Assembly: GCA_043810345.1 (NCBI GenBank)
Contig: JBDROF010000039.1
Coordinates: 1 to 27,165, forward strand
Source of the DNA: QYOJ01 sp043810345
GTDB lineage: Bacteria > Bacteroidota > Bacteroidia > Bacteroidales > FEN-979
Reading direction: 5' to 3'
DNA: 27,165 bases
Translations under genes and position numbers: made by a program
Notes under the pieces: generated by a model
What the model saw: the letters and a program-made list of their open reading frames with translations, nothing else
Databases searched by the model: none
Told to the model about the DNA's origin: nothing
Part shown: piece after piece, positions 15,487-22,975 of the stretch
Layout: every line of letters begins with the position of its first letter
Numbering within the stretch: the stretch's first letter is position 1

Positions 15487-16763
15487 ACTAATGTTTTATA
15501 CACTTCCTGCACGTTGAAAGCCGCATTCTCCCACTTCAGGTTATCCACTTCCCCTTTTCCATACCTGGCAAACATCTTCTGTAATCCGTGGTAATGAAGG
15601 ATCCCATAAATGGCATCGGCCATCGCATCTATATCCCAGAAATCTACTTTGATCGCATGTCGCAGTACCTCAGAAACTCCCGACTGCTTAGAGATAACCA
15701 CAGGGACATTGGATCGCATGGCTTCGAGAGGCGAGATCCCAAATGGTTCTGAAACCGATGGCATAACATAGACATCACTCATGGCGAACATGGTATCCAC
15801 TTCGGGGCCGGCTAAAAATCCGGTAAAGTGAAATCTGGTCCCCATTTTCAGCTTGGCGATCCGGCGAACCATCCGGTTAAGCAAGTCTCCGGATCCGGCC
15901 ATGACAAAGCGTATGTTCTGGTCTCTTTTCAATACCTTGTGTGCAGCCTCTACGAAATAATCCGGGCCCTTCTGGTAGGTAACCCTCCCCAGGAAAGTAA
16001 CCACTTTCTCTTTCACATGTTTTTGAATATCCGATAACTCGGGGCGGTCAGAGGATTCCACCGCGTTATAGACGGTGAATACTTTCACGGCATCGATCCC
16101 ATATTTTTCAATGACGATCTGCCGGGTCAGGTTGCTGACGGTAATGATCCTGTCAGCCTCTTCCATCCCTTTTTTCTCAATCTCATAAACAGATTGGTTT
16201 ATGTTCTCCCCGGAGCGATCAAATTCTGTGGCATGAACATGGATCACAAGGGGTTTTCCACTGATGTGCTTGGCCGCGATTCCAGCCGGATAAGTTAACC
16301 AGTCGTGGGCATGGATCAGATCATAGCTCTGCTGGCTGGCGATGGAAGAGGCAATCAATGCATACCGGGAAACCTCCTGCATCAGGTTTTTACCATATTT
16401 GCCGGAAAAGGTGAAATTCTTTGAAAAAACCGATTTGATCTTTTCCAGCTTCAGATGTTCTTCATCGTCAATCAGTTTTTCAAACTCCTCTTCCCCGACG
16501 TAAGGTATCAGGTTAGAACCAATCTCCATGTATTTGATCTTGTTCCAGAACTCCCTCGATTCACTCTCCTGGAAGTCCATGGTCACTTCGCTTGCGTTAA
16601 GGAGCCGGAATCCATCATGAGTTTCATCTCCATAAGCTTTTGGAACCACGAAGATGACCTCTGTCCCCAGATTAACCAGTCCCTTGGTTAGACCGAAACA
16701 AGCGGTTCCCAACCCCCCTGTGATGTGTGGAGGAAACTCCCAGCCAAACATTAAAACACGCAT
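15483..16763 (-). CDS. GT4-family (glycogen synthase-like) glycosyltransferase
   Basis: This 426-residue GT-B enzyme transfers a sugar from a nucleotide donor. The N-terminus MLMFGWEFPPHITGGLG-like glycine-rich loop (residues 4-19) is the acceptor/donor loop seen in starch synthases and GT4 enzymes. FLGRVTYQKG begins the C-terminal Rossmann domain, and the E-x7-E motif EPFGISPLE is at 339-347. By position it is the second gene in the glycogen operon, and it overlaps GH57 by ATGA. GT4 proteins paired with GH57 proteins are frequent in alpha-glucan clusters, so an alpha-glucan elongation or priming role is inferred. The donor (UDP- or ADP-glucose) is not visible. A repeat copy lies immediately upstream of the ATG. 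Confidence 0.88.
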   Translation of the reverse strand: MRVLMFGWEFPPHITGGLGTACFGLTKGLVNLGTEVIFVVPKAYGDETHDGFRLLNASEVTMDFQESESREFWNKIKYMEIGSNLIPYVGEEEFEKLIDDEEHLKLEKIKSVFSKNFTFSGKYGKNLMQEVSRYALIASSIASQQSYDLIHAHDWLTYPAGIAAKHISGKPLVIHVHATEFDRSGENINQSVYEIEKKGMEEADRIITVSNLTRQIVIEKYGIDAVKVFTVYNAVESSDRPELSDIQKHVKEKVVTFLGRVTYQKGPDYFVEAAHKVLKRDQNIRFVMAGSGDLLNRMVRRIAKLKMGTRFHFTGFLAGPEVDTMFAMSDVYVMPSVSEPFGISPLEAMRSNVPVVISKQSGVSEVLRHAIKVDFWDIDAMADAIYGILHYHGLQKMFARYGKGEVDNLKWENAAFNVQEVYKTLV

Positions 16764-16768
16764 AATTC

Positions 16769-16800
16769 AATTACGAATTACGAATGACGAATTACGAATT
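16769..16800. repeat. AATTACGAAT repeat, copy A
   Basis: This 32-bp block is built from three AATTACGAA-type units. It matches a second copy at 21163-21194 in 30 of 32 positions, in the same orientation. It begins 6 bp upstream of the GT4 start codon on the minus strand and overlaps the last codons and TAA stop (16794-16792) of the debranching-enzyme gene. Confidence 0.8.
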
Positions 16801-18747
16801 TTCTTTCTCATATTCCTGAATCAACTGATGCACTCTAAGGATCTCTCCGACTGACCATGCTTGAGATATTGCTCCCCTGGGTGTATATGGCGGATCCCCG
16901 TCATAAATCTCGGAGATTGTCCCGACACCATGCTCCGTCACAGTTTGGCTAAATTCTTCGTAGTACCCTTTGATAAAAGCGAGTCCGCTTTTCCCGTGTA
17001 TTCTCAGATAGCCTTCAGCAAAATGGCCGAATAGCCAAGGCCAAACCGTTCCCTGGTGATAGGCCAGGTCGCGTTGGGTCTGATCACCGAAACAGATTCC
17101 CTTATAGGCAGCACTTACCGGCGTCAGGGTTCTCAGGCCCCGCGGTGTAAGCAACTCCTGCTTGATCTTGCTGAGCACCTGCTTCCGGATCTCTTCGCTT
17201 ACCGGGCTGTAAGGGAGAGAGGTGGCCAACACCATGTTGGGCCGTACCGACCAATCATTATAATCACCATCGACATAGTCGGCCAGGTAGCCCTTCTCTT
17301 CATTCCAGAATGTTTGCTGAAAGGCTTCAGGGATCTTCTCTGCCAACTTGGCCCAGTGGGCAATAAACTTCTTGTCACCAGCTTTTTCTGCCAGCTCCAG
17401 GCTGAACATGATCGCGTTGTACCATAAGGCGTTGACCTCTACCACCAGCCCAATCCTGGGTGTGACCGGTTTCCCATAAACGAACGCATCCATCCAGGTG
17501 AGTGCTTTACCCGGAACTCCTGCACAGATCAACCCGTTGGGTTCCATATGGATATTAAATGCAGTCCCATTTCGGAACCCTTCCAGTATCTGCTTCATGC
17601 TGTGTCGATAGTCCTGCCATACCTCCTGGTATTCGCCGGTGTGATTGGCATACTGCTGTAGTGTCCAGAAAAACCATAAAGGGGTATCTACACTGCTATA
17701 TTCGGTTTTTTCACCGGATCCATTATTGGGGAACAGGGGTCCGTCGAGCTCTTTCAACATCGTGTCAATAACTGCTTTGCATGTTTTCGGTTCTCCGTGA
17801 GTCAGTGTGAGTCCGGGTAATGACGCAAAGGTGTCCCGGCTCCATGGTCCGAACCAGGGGAAACCGGCGATGACTTCTGTTTTAGACCCGCATTGCACGA
17901 TAAATTGCTGTGCCGCATTGATCAGGCAATGTTCGAAACTGTCCCTGGGGATCCTTCGTTTGAGCTCACTGGTATAAAGCCGTTTGATGCTGTTGGGTGT
18001 GATGGCCGAAGTACCGGCTGAAAAACAGACAGACTCACCGGGCTTGAAATCAAATTCGAAAAAACCAGGAACCAGAAGATCTTCAAGATATTCATACCCT
18101 CGTTCCATCTCCTCCTGGTATTCAATGTTATAGTACCAATCAGGAGCATGGGTATATTCGTTTCGTTTGGAAAGCTGCAAGAAGAGATCGGTATAGCCAT
18201 GATATAGCTTCATGCGGATACCACCATCCACCTTTTCGTATTTCTTATCGGCAAAAATATTTTCTTTGCTCAGGTGATGTACATTCCGGAAAGCAAGAAA
18301 TGGGCGGAGTCTTATCCTGGTGGGTGAATTGGACTCTTCCAGTGTATAACGAATGATGATCCGGTCTTCCCGGGAAATAAAGATCATCTCTTTGGAGAGG
18401 ATGACCCCTCCTACCCGGTAGAGCAGCCGGGGGACTGCCATCACTGTGAAATCCCGGATGTATTTATGACCCTTGGGATTGTAGGCCCCCCCTTTGTATT
18501 TATGAATGCCGAGGTTGAACTCGGCATCCTGCTGGATAACAGTCTCGTCAAGGGAAGAGAGCAGCACATGATGTTCATGATCAATCCCCGGTTGTGGAGT
18601 AACCAGCATGCCATGATATTTCCTGGTGTTGCAGTTAATGATGGTAGAACTGGCATAGGATCCTCCCCGGTTGGAGCGGAGCATCTCCCGGCGAAGAGAA
18701 TACTCCAGGTTGACCAAGTGGTTTTTATCGAAATTGATATAACTCAT
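16792..18747 (-). CDS. Glycogen debranching enzyme (amylo-alpha-1,6-glucosidase type)
   Basis: This 651-residue protein is predicted to remove alpha-1,6 branches from glycogen. The N-terminal beta-sandwich (about 1-290) contains the family-typical GGSYASSTIINCNTRKYHGML region near residues 30-50. The C-terminal (alpha/alpha)6 barrel (about 300-640) contains PWFGPWSRDTFASLPG and NGSGEKTEYSSVDTPLWF, matching the conserved motifs of GDE C-terminal/GH133 proteins. It is a single-domain bacterial/archaeal type without the transferase half of the eukaryotic enzyme. It is the first gene of the glycogen operon, with a -7 promoter element about 51 bp upstream. Its product short chains would feed the phosphorylase encoded downstream. 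Confidence 0.9.
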   Translation of the reverse strand: MSYINFDKNHLVNLEYSLRREMLRSNRGGSYASSTIINCNTRKYHGMLVTPQPGIDHEHHVLLSSLDETVIQQDAEFNLGIHKYKGGAYNPKGHKYIRDFTVMAVPRLLYRVGGVILSKEMIFISREDRIIIRYTLEESNSPTRIRLRPFLAFRNVHHLSKENIFADKKYEKVDGGIRMKLYHGYTDLFLQLSKRNEYTHAPDWYYNIEYQEEMERGYEYLEDLLVPGFFEFDFKPGESVCFSAGTSAITPNSIKRLYTSELKRRIPRDSFEHCLINAAQQFIVQCGSKTEVIAGFPWFGPWSRDTFASLPGLTLTHGEPKTCKAVIDTMLKELDGPLFPNNGSGEKTEYSSVDTPLWFFWTLQQYANHTGEYQEVWQDYRHSMKQILEGFRNGTAFNIHMEPNGLICAGVPGKALTWMDAFVYGKPVTPRIGLVVEVNALWYNAIMFSLELAEKAGDKKFIAHWAKLAEKIPEAFQQTFWNEEKGYLADYVDGDYNDWSVRPNMVLATSLPYSPVSEEIRKQVLSKIKQELLTPRGLRTLTPVSAAYKGICFGDQTQRDLAYHQGTVWPWLFGHFAEGYLRIHGKSGLAFIKGYYEEFSQTVTEHGVGTISEIYDGDPPYTPRGAISQAWSVGEILRVHQLIQEYEKENS

Positions 18748-18797
18748 AAATAAGGATGATCATTATATTCACATATACAACTAAATAGAATGAATTG

Positions 18798-18805
18798 CAA
18801 ATTTA
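18798..18805 (-). promoter_or_regulatory. Putative -7 promoter element of the glycogen operon
   Basis: Read on the minus strand this is TAAATTTG, a full match to TAnnTTTG, about 50 bp upstream of the debranching-enzyme ATG. No convincing -33 TTTG lies at the expected distance. The element faces away from a second -7 element for the lipoprotein gene at 18854-18861, so the 118-bp gap is a divergent promoter region. Confidence 0.5.
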
Positions 18806-18853
18806 CAATATTAACGTCATTTTACGGTTCTATTATTATTCACTGAATATACG

Positions 18854-18861
18854 TACTTTTG
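18854..18861 (+). promoter_or_regulatory. Putative -7 promoter element of the lipoprotein gene
   Basis: TACTTTTG matches TAnnTTTG and ends only 4 nt before the ATG at 18866. If used, the transcript would be leaderless or nearly so. No -33 element is evident. Confidence 0.45.
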
Positions 18862-18865
18862 CTGC

Positions 18866-20275
18866 ATGGTAATGATCCGCAAACATCTGTTCTTCTTCAT
18901 GCTGGCAGGGTTAATTTCCATTCTCATTTCCTGTAGAAAAAAAGATAAAATCGATACGGATCCGTCATTGAGACTGGCTTTCTCCTCCGATACGGTCTTT
19001 TTTGACACTGTCTTTTCGACCATCGGATCCGTTACCCACCGATTGATTGTATACAACAACAACGACAGCAAACTGAGTATTGCCCAGATCCGGTTGGCTA
19101 GTGGAGAGGCGTCGAGTTACCGGATCAATATTGACGGGGATCCATCTCTCGTCGTCAACAATGTCGACATACCAGGTCATGACAGTATTTTTATTTTTAT
19201 CCGTGTCACCGTTGATCCCAACAACCAGAGCACCCCCTTTGTCGTTGCTGATTCTATCCTCTTCTATGTGAACGGAAACCTCCAGGATGTCAATCTCGTT
19301 GCATGGGGTCAAAACGCCCGGTTTTACAAACAGGCTACCCTGAAGGGAAATATCGTATGGGATAGCATCCTCCCTTTTGTCATTTATGGTTCTGTTCGTA
19401 TCGACACCTCCTCATCCCTGCTAATCATGCCCGGGAGTAAACTTTACTTCCATAAAAACGGGTACCTCGCTGTCTCTTACAACGCCTCGCTGAAAGTGTA
19501 TGGCAACCTGGAGCATCCCGTACGGTTCCAGGGAGACAGGCTGGATCCATTTTACGAGGATCTGCCTGGGCAATGGATTGGTATTCTCCTGGAGAGTGGT
19601 TCGATGGATCATGAGATCAATTACGGTATTATCAAAAACGGAGTTTTCGGTATTTTGATTGATGAGAGGCGAAACCAGGCCGACCCGATGCTGATACTGG
19701 ATAACACAATCATTCAGAACACCACTGCCGATGCTATCTTTGCGTATGCGACCTCGATTACTTCCACCAATTGTGTAGTAGCGAATTGTGGAGGAGCCGC
19801 TTTATGGATTGAGAACGGAGGCACTTACGATTTCCGGCAACTCACCATCGGCAATTACTGGGGAAGTTCCGTCAGGGTATCTCCGTCACTCTATATCAGG
19901 AACCACTCCTTTGATACGACCGGAGGACAATCGCCCGGGCCGCTAACCAACACCTTTTTTGGAAACACAATTATTTACGGCTCTGAAGCTGATGAAATTC
20001 TCCTGGATGAGATGGAAGGAGTACCGTTTGAGATCGTCTTTGAGCATTGTCTGTTGCGGACACAATCGCCAATTACCGATCCCCAACGATACATCAGCTG
20101 TTTTACGAATGAAGATCCGCGTTTCGTAGATCCCCATTTGTTCGATTTCCGAATTGATTCACTCTCTCCTGTTATAGGGAAAGGAGTTCCTATGGGAGTT
20201 CCGTTCGATATTGAAGGTGTGGAGAGGGGGACCACCCCTGATCTTGGTGCTTATCAGTGGGTCCCTTTCCGGTAG
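18866..20275 (+). CDS. Lipoprotein with right-handed beta-helix domain
   Basis: This 469-residue protein has a lipoprotein signal: positive R-K at 5-6, a hydrophobic stretch 8-21 and lipobox L-I-S-C with the lipidated Cys23, followed by RKKDK. Residues about 35-150 look like a beta-sandwich region containing a short DTVFFDTVF repeat. Residues about 170-450 read like a right-handed beta-helix (pectate-lyase-like fold). The C-terminal pattern with DIEG..R...PDLGAYQW is typical of Bacteroidetes beta-helix surface proteins. I infer an envelope-anchored carbohydrate- or surface-interacting protein; no catalytic residues could be assigned. It converges with sucD, with only 4 bp between stops. Confidence 0.82.
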   Translation: MVMIRKHLFFFMLAGLISILISCRKKDKIDTDPSLRLAFSSDTVFFDTVFSTIGSVTHRLIVYNNNDSKLSIAQIRLASGEASSYRINIDGDPSLVVNNVDIPGHDSIFIFIRVTVDPNNQSTPFVVADSILFYVNGNLQDVNLVAWGQNARFYKQATLKGNIVWDSILPFVIYGSVRIDTSSSLLIMPGSKLYFHKNGYLAVSYNASLKVYGNLEHPVRFQGDRLDPFYEDLPGQWIGILLESGSMDHEINYGIIKNGVFGILIDERRNQADPMLILDNTIIQNTTADAIFAYATSITSTNCVVANCGGAALWIENGGTYDFRQLTIGNYWGSSVRVSPSLYIRNHSFDTTGGQSPGPLTNTFFGNTIIYGSEADEILLDEMEGVPFEIVFEHCLLRTQSPITDPQRYISCFTNEDPRFVDPHLFDFRIDSLSPVIGKGVPMGVPFDIEGVERGTTPDLGAYQWVPFR

Positions 20276-20279
20276 GCTT

Positions 20280-21158
20280 TCATGAACCTTTTTTCACTGC
20301 TTTCAACAACGTGTCCCCGATGTCGGCCGGTGATTCCACAACCAGTGCACCACATTCGTGCAGGATCTCCTTCTTGGCTTGAGCGGTATCGGCTTTCCCC
20401 CCCACGATGGCACCTGCATGACCCATCGTCCTGCCTTTGGGTGCAGTCGCTCCGGCAATGAAACTGATCACCGGTTTCGTGCCATGCTCCTTAATCCAGT
20501 AAGCTGCATCGGTCTCCATGTTGCCACCGATCTCCCCGATCATTACGATAGCTTCGGTTTCGGGGTCCTCCATAAAGAGTTTCACCGCATCGAAGATGGT
20601 GGTTCCAGGGATCGGGTCACCGCCGATGCCAATTACTGTTGACTGACCCAGTCCGGATTTGGTCACCTGATCCACCGCTTCGTAGGCGAGGGTTCCACTA
20701 CGGGAAACCACCCCAATACTCCCCGGCTTATGGATAAACCCGGGCATGATACCGATCTTGGTATCCGGAGGAGTAATGATCCCCGGGCAATTGGGACCAA
20801 TCAGATGGATTCCCTTTTTGGTGATGTAGTCCTTTACAGGGATCATATCGTTTACCGGGATCCCTTCGGTGATGCAGACAATCACGTGAATTCCGGCTTC
20901 CGCAGCTTCCGTGATCGCATCGGCGGCAAAGGGAGGTGGGACAAAGATGACCGAAACATCTGCTCCGGTTGCTTTCACGGCATCAGCAACGGTATTGAAC
21001 ACAGGCCGGTCGAGGTGCATCAGTCCTCCTTTTCCTGGGGTGACCCCACCTACGATATTGGTTCCATATTCGATCATCTGGACAGCATGGAATGAACCTT
21101 CGCTACCGGTAAAACCCTGAACGATGACACGGGAATCTTTGTTAACTAGCACACTCAT
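20280..21158 (-). CDS. sucD: Succinate-CoA ligase (ADP/GDP-forming) subunit alpha
   Basis: The alpha subunit of succinyl-CoA synthetase acts in the TCA cycle, coupling succinyl-CoA hydrolysis to nucleoside triphosphate formation. At 292 residues it has the expected length. The N-terminal CoA-binding Rossmann domain contains TGSEGSFHAVQM, and the phosphohistidine is His247 in GHAGAIVGG. The partner gene sucC is not adjacent: upstream on this strand is the divergent mnmE. The 173-bp upstream gap holds a putative -7 element (21278-21285, minus), a repeat copy next to the ATG, and a pair of TATACATGTA sites. Confidence 0.95.
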   Translation of the reverse strand: MSVLVNKDSRVIVQGFTGSEGSFHAVQMIEYGTNIVGGVTPGKGGLMHLDRPVFNTVADAVKATGADVSVIFVPPPFAADAITEAAEAGIHVIVCITEGIPVNDMIPVKDYITKKGIHLIGPNCPGIITPPDTKIGIMPGFIHKPGSIGVVSRSGTLAYEAVDQVTKSGLGQSTVIGIGGDPIPGTTIFDAVKLFMEDPETEAIVMIGEIGGNMETDAAYWIKEHGTKPVISFIAGATAPKGRTMGHAGAIVGGKADTAQAKKEILHECGALVVESPADIGDTLLKAVKKGS

Positions 21159-21162
21159 TTTA

Positions 21163-21194
21163 AATTACGAATTACGAATGAAGAATTACGAATG
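21163..21194. repeat. AATTACGAAT repeat, copy B
   Basis: This 32-bp block matches copy A (16769-16800) at 30 of 32 positions. It starts 5 bp upstream of the sucD start codon. A single further unit in the opposite orientation (AATTCGTAATT, about 21314-21324) lies just before the mnmE ATG. In all three cases the minus-sense form AATTCGTAATT faces the start codon of the gene downstream of it. Confidence 0.8.
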
Positions 21195-21226
21195 AAAGTT
21201 TGAAATTTGAAATACGAATAAATCGT

Positions 21227-21256
21227 TATACATGTAATAATCTATATACATGTATA
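21227..21256. promoter_or_regulatory. Paired TATACATGTA sites between sucD and mnmE
   Basis: TATACATGTA occurs at 21227-21236 and again at 21245-21254, 18 bp apart. The second is part of the perfect 12-bp palindrome TATACATGTATA (21245-21256). Two near-identical palindromic sites in a divergent promoter region are suggestive of an operator, but the binding protein is unknown and AT-rich sequence produces such matches easily. Confidence 0.3.
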
Positions 21257-21277
21257 GATCAGTTCATCTTCTGGCTT

Positions 21278-21285
21278 CAAAGATA
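21278..21285 (-). promoter_or_regulatory. Putative -7 promoter element of sucD
   Basis: The minus strand reads TATCTTTG, a full TAnnTTTG match, with TTTT (3 of 4 to TTTG) 19 bp upstream. The resulting leader of about 110 nt would contain the paired TATACATGTA sites and repeat copy B. Confidence 0.5.
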
Positions 21286-21319
21286 CAGGATTCGGGAGAA
21301 ATGGAAAAATTTTAATTCG

Positions 21320-21327
21320 TAATTTTG
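21320..21327 (+). promoter_or_regulatory. Putative -7 promoter element of mnmE
   Basis: TAATTTTG matches TAnnTTTG and ends 4 nt before the mnmE ATG at 21332, overlapping an AATTCGTAATT unit. A transcript from it would be leaderless or nearly so. No -33 TTTG is apparent. Confidence 0.4.
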
Positions 21328-21331
21328 TCCC

Positions 21332-22729
21332 ATGGCCCTTTACAACATCACCGATACCATTTGTGCCCTCTCCACAGCACCGGGAACTGGTGCCATCGCG
21401 GTGATCAGGATATCAGGAACCGAAGCCTATACGATTTGCAGCCTGCTTTTCCAAGCTTCCGACCAAGCCTTCTCCTGGACTGAATCCCTCCCCAACTCCA
21501 TTCATCATGGTTTTATCTCCCGGGGTGAACAGATGATCGATGAGGTTCTCGCCTGCCTCTTCAAAGCACCTCACTCCTATACCGGAGAAGATGTGGTGGA
21601 GATCTCCTGTCACGGTTCAACATTCATTCAGCAGCAAATCCTGGATGCAATGGTTCAAGCAGGTTGCCGTCTTGCCCAGCCGGGAGAGTTTACGCTGCGT
21701 GCTTTTCTGAACGGAAAATTTGATCTTTCCCAGGCAGAAGCGGTGGCTGATCTGATCGCCTCGGCATCCCAATCCGCTCATGATCTTGCACTGGCCCAGA
21801 TGCGCGGAGGGTTCTCAAAAAAGATTAAAGAGTTGCGGCAGAAACTGGTGGATTTTACCTCCCTCATTGAACTGGAACTTGATTTCAGCGAAGAGGATGT
21901 AGAGTTCGCTTCGCGACCCGATCTTTTCCTTCTTCTGGATGAACTGGAGGCCGAACTTTCCATGTTGGTCCGCTCCTTTTCTCTCGGAAATGTGATCAAA
22001 AAGGGGGTCCCGGTTGCCATTATCGGGAAACCTAATGTCGGGAAGTCTACCCTGCTGAATACCCTTCTGAATGAGGAGAAAGCCATCGTGTCAGAGATCC
22101 CGGGTACCACCCGCGATGCAATTGAAGATACGATCGTACTGGAGGGTTTCAGCTTCCGGTTTATCGACACAGCAGGATTGAGAGCATCAGAAGATCAGAT
22201 CGAGACCATGGGGATCGACCGCACCTGGTCTAAAATCGAACAGGCTACAATCATTCTCTACCTATTTGATGCAAGCAGTGATTCCTATCGTGATGTGACG
22301 GAAGCGCTGCAAGAGTTTACTCACATCCTTGATCACCCGGGGAAGCACCTCATTCTCATCGGCAACAAAGCCGACCTGCTTTCAGAACTCCCGAAAGGTT
22401 TCCAGGAATTTGTTGAACATGAGACGATCTTTGTTTCTGCCAAGCGGAAAGAGAACATTAACCTGATTGCCGGGAGCTTGCTGAATACCGTCAAAGAACA
22501 CCAGATCGCCGATGGAGCAATCGTCTCCAACATACGTCACCTGGAAGCCCTTCAGAAAGCTCAGAAAGCCGTTGAAAATGTTCATGAAGGGCTTCAGAAT
22601 GGACTTCCGCCCGATTTGTTGACCACCGATATCCGTATGGCTCTCCACCACCTGGGAGAGATCACCGGCGAGATCACCACAGATGAAATCCTGGGGAATA
22701 TTTTCAGCCGGTTTTGCATCGGAAAGTGA
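21332..22729 (+). CDS. mnmE: tRNA modification GTPase MnmE
   Basis: MnmE works with MnmG to install the carboxymethylaminomethyl group on U34 of certain tRNAs. The 465-residue protein has the family layout. An N-terminal tetrahydrofolate-binding domain (about 5-120) contains TICALSTAPGTGAIAVIRISG-type sequence, and a helical domain follows. The inserted G domain has G1 GKPNVGKS at 232-239, then PGTTRD, DTAG and NKAD. The C-terminal motif CIGK carries the conserved Cys. The gene is intact to its stop and followed by a hairpin terminator. MnmE genes are known insertion sites for some integrative elements, and a mobile-element zone begins just beyond. Confidence 0.97.
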   Translation: MALYNITDTICALSTAPGTGAIAVIRISGTEAYTICSLLFQASDQAFSWTESLPNSIHHGFISRGEQMIDEVLACLFKAPHSYTGEDVVEISCHGSTFIQQQILDAMVQAGCRLAQPGEFTLRAFLNGKFDLSQAEAVADLIASASQSAHDLALAQMRGGFSKKIKELRQKLVDFTSLIELELDFSEEDVEFASRPDLFLLLDELEAELSMLVRSFSLGNVIKKGVPVAIIGKPNVGKSTLLNTLLNEEKAIVSEIPGTTRDAIEDTIVLEGFSFRFIDTAGLRASEDQIETMGIDRTWSKIEQATIILYLFDASSDSYRDVTEALQEFTHILDHPGKHLILIGNKADLLSELPKGFQEFVEHETIFVSAKRKENINLIAGSLLNTVKEHQIADGAIVSNIRHLEALQKAQKAVENVHEGLQNGLPPDLLTTDIRMALHHLGEITGEITTDEILGNIFSRFCIGK

Positions 22730-22772
22730 CCGGTACTTATTAACCCAATAACATATTTTAATTAGCAGACGT

Positions 22773-22800
22773 AAAGCCCAGTAATGATGGGCTTTCTTAT
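22773..22800 (+). terminator. Hairpin terminator after mnmE
   Basis: AAAGCCCA (22773-22780) and TGGGCTTT (22788-22795) form a perfect 8-bp stem with a 7-nt loop, followed by a modest T-rich tail (CTTATTG). It separates mnmE from the mobile-element zone. Confidence 0.7.
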
Positions 22801-22822
22801 TGTTGAAAACAATTTCTTATTA

Positions 22823-22855
22823 TTTGATTATTACGTGATATTTCGTATAACTTTG
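22823..22855 (+). promoter_or_regulatory. Bacteroidetes-type promoter of the HTH regulator
   Basis: TTTG at 22823-22826 and TAACTTTG at 22848-22855 match the -33 and -7 consensus with a 21-bp spacer. This is the best complete promoter in the window. The -7 element overlaps the first of two TTTGTACC direct repeats (22852-22859, 22863-22870). The predicted leader to the ATG at 22976 is about 115 nt and contains a 10-bp tandem repeat array. Confidence 0.65.
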
Positions 22856-22915
22856 TACCCTATTTGTACCTCGTATCGAATTGATGAAACATAATGTATT
22901 TTATAATGTTTTTTT

Positions 22916-22975
22916 TGCAACATATTGCACCATTCTGCAACATAATGAAACAAACTGCACCATAATGCAACATAT
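22916..22975. repeat. Six-unit 10-bp tandem repeat (TGCAMCATAA-like) abutting a start codon
   Basis: The six consecutive units are TGCAACATAT, TGCACCATTC, TGCAACATAA, TGAAACAAAC, TGCACCATAA and TGCAACATAT, with no gaps. The last unit ends at 22975, and the ATG of the HTH gene begins at 22976. A further related unit, TGAAACATAA, lies upstream at 22885-22894, one base out of phase. The exact 10-bp period means each unit would sit on the same face of the helix. Confidence 0.85.

Noticed and set aside
22916..22975. Reading the 10-bp array as a CRISPR
   Set aside because: The units are too short, contiguous and without spacers, and no cas genes are present.
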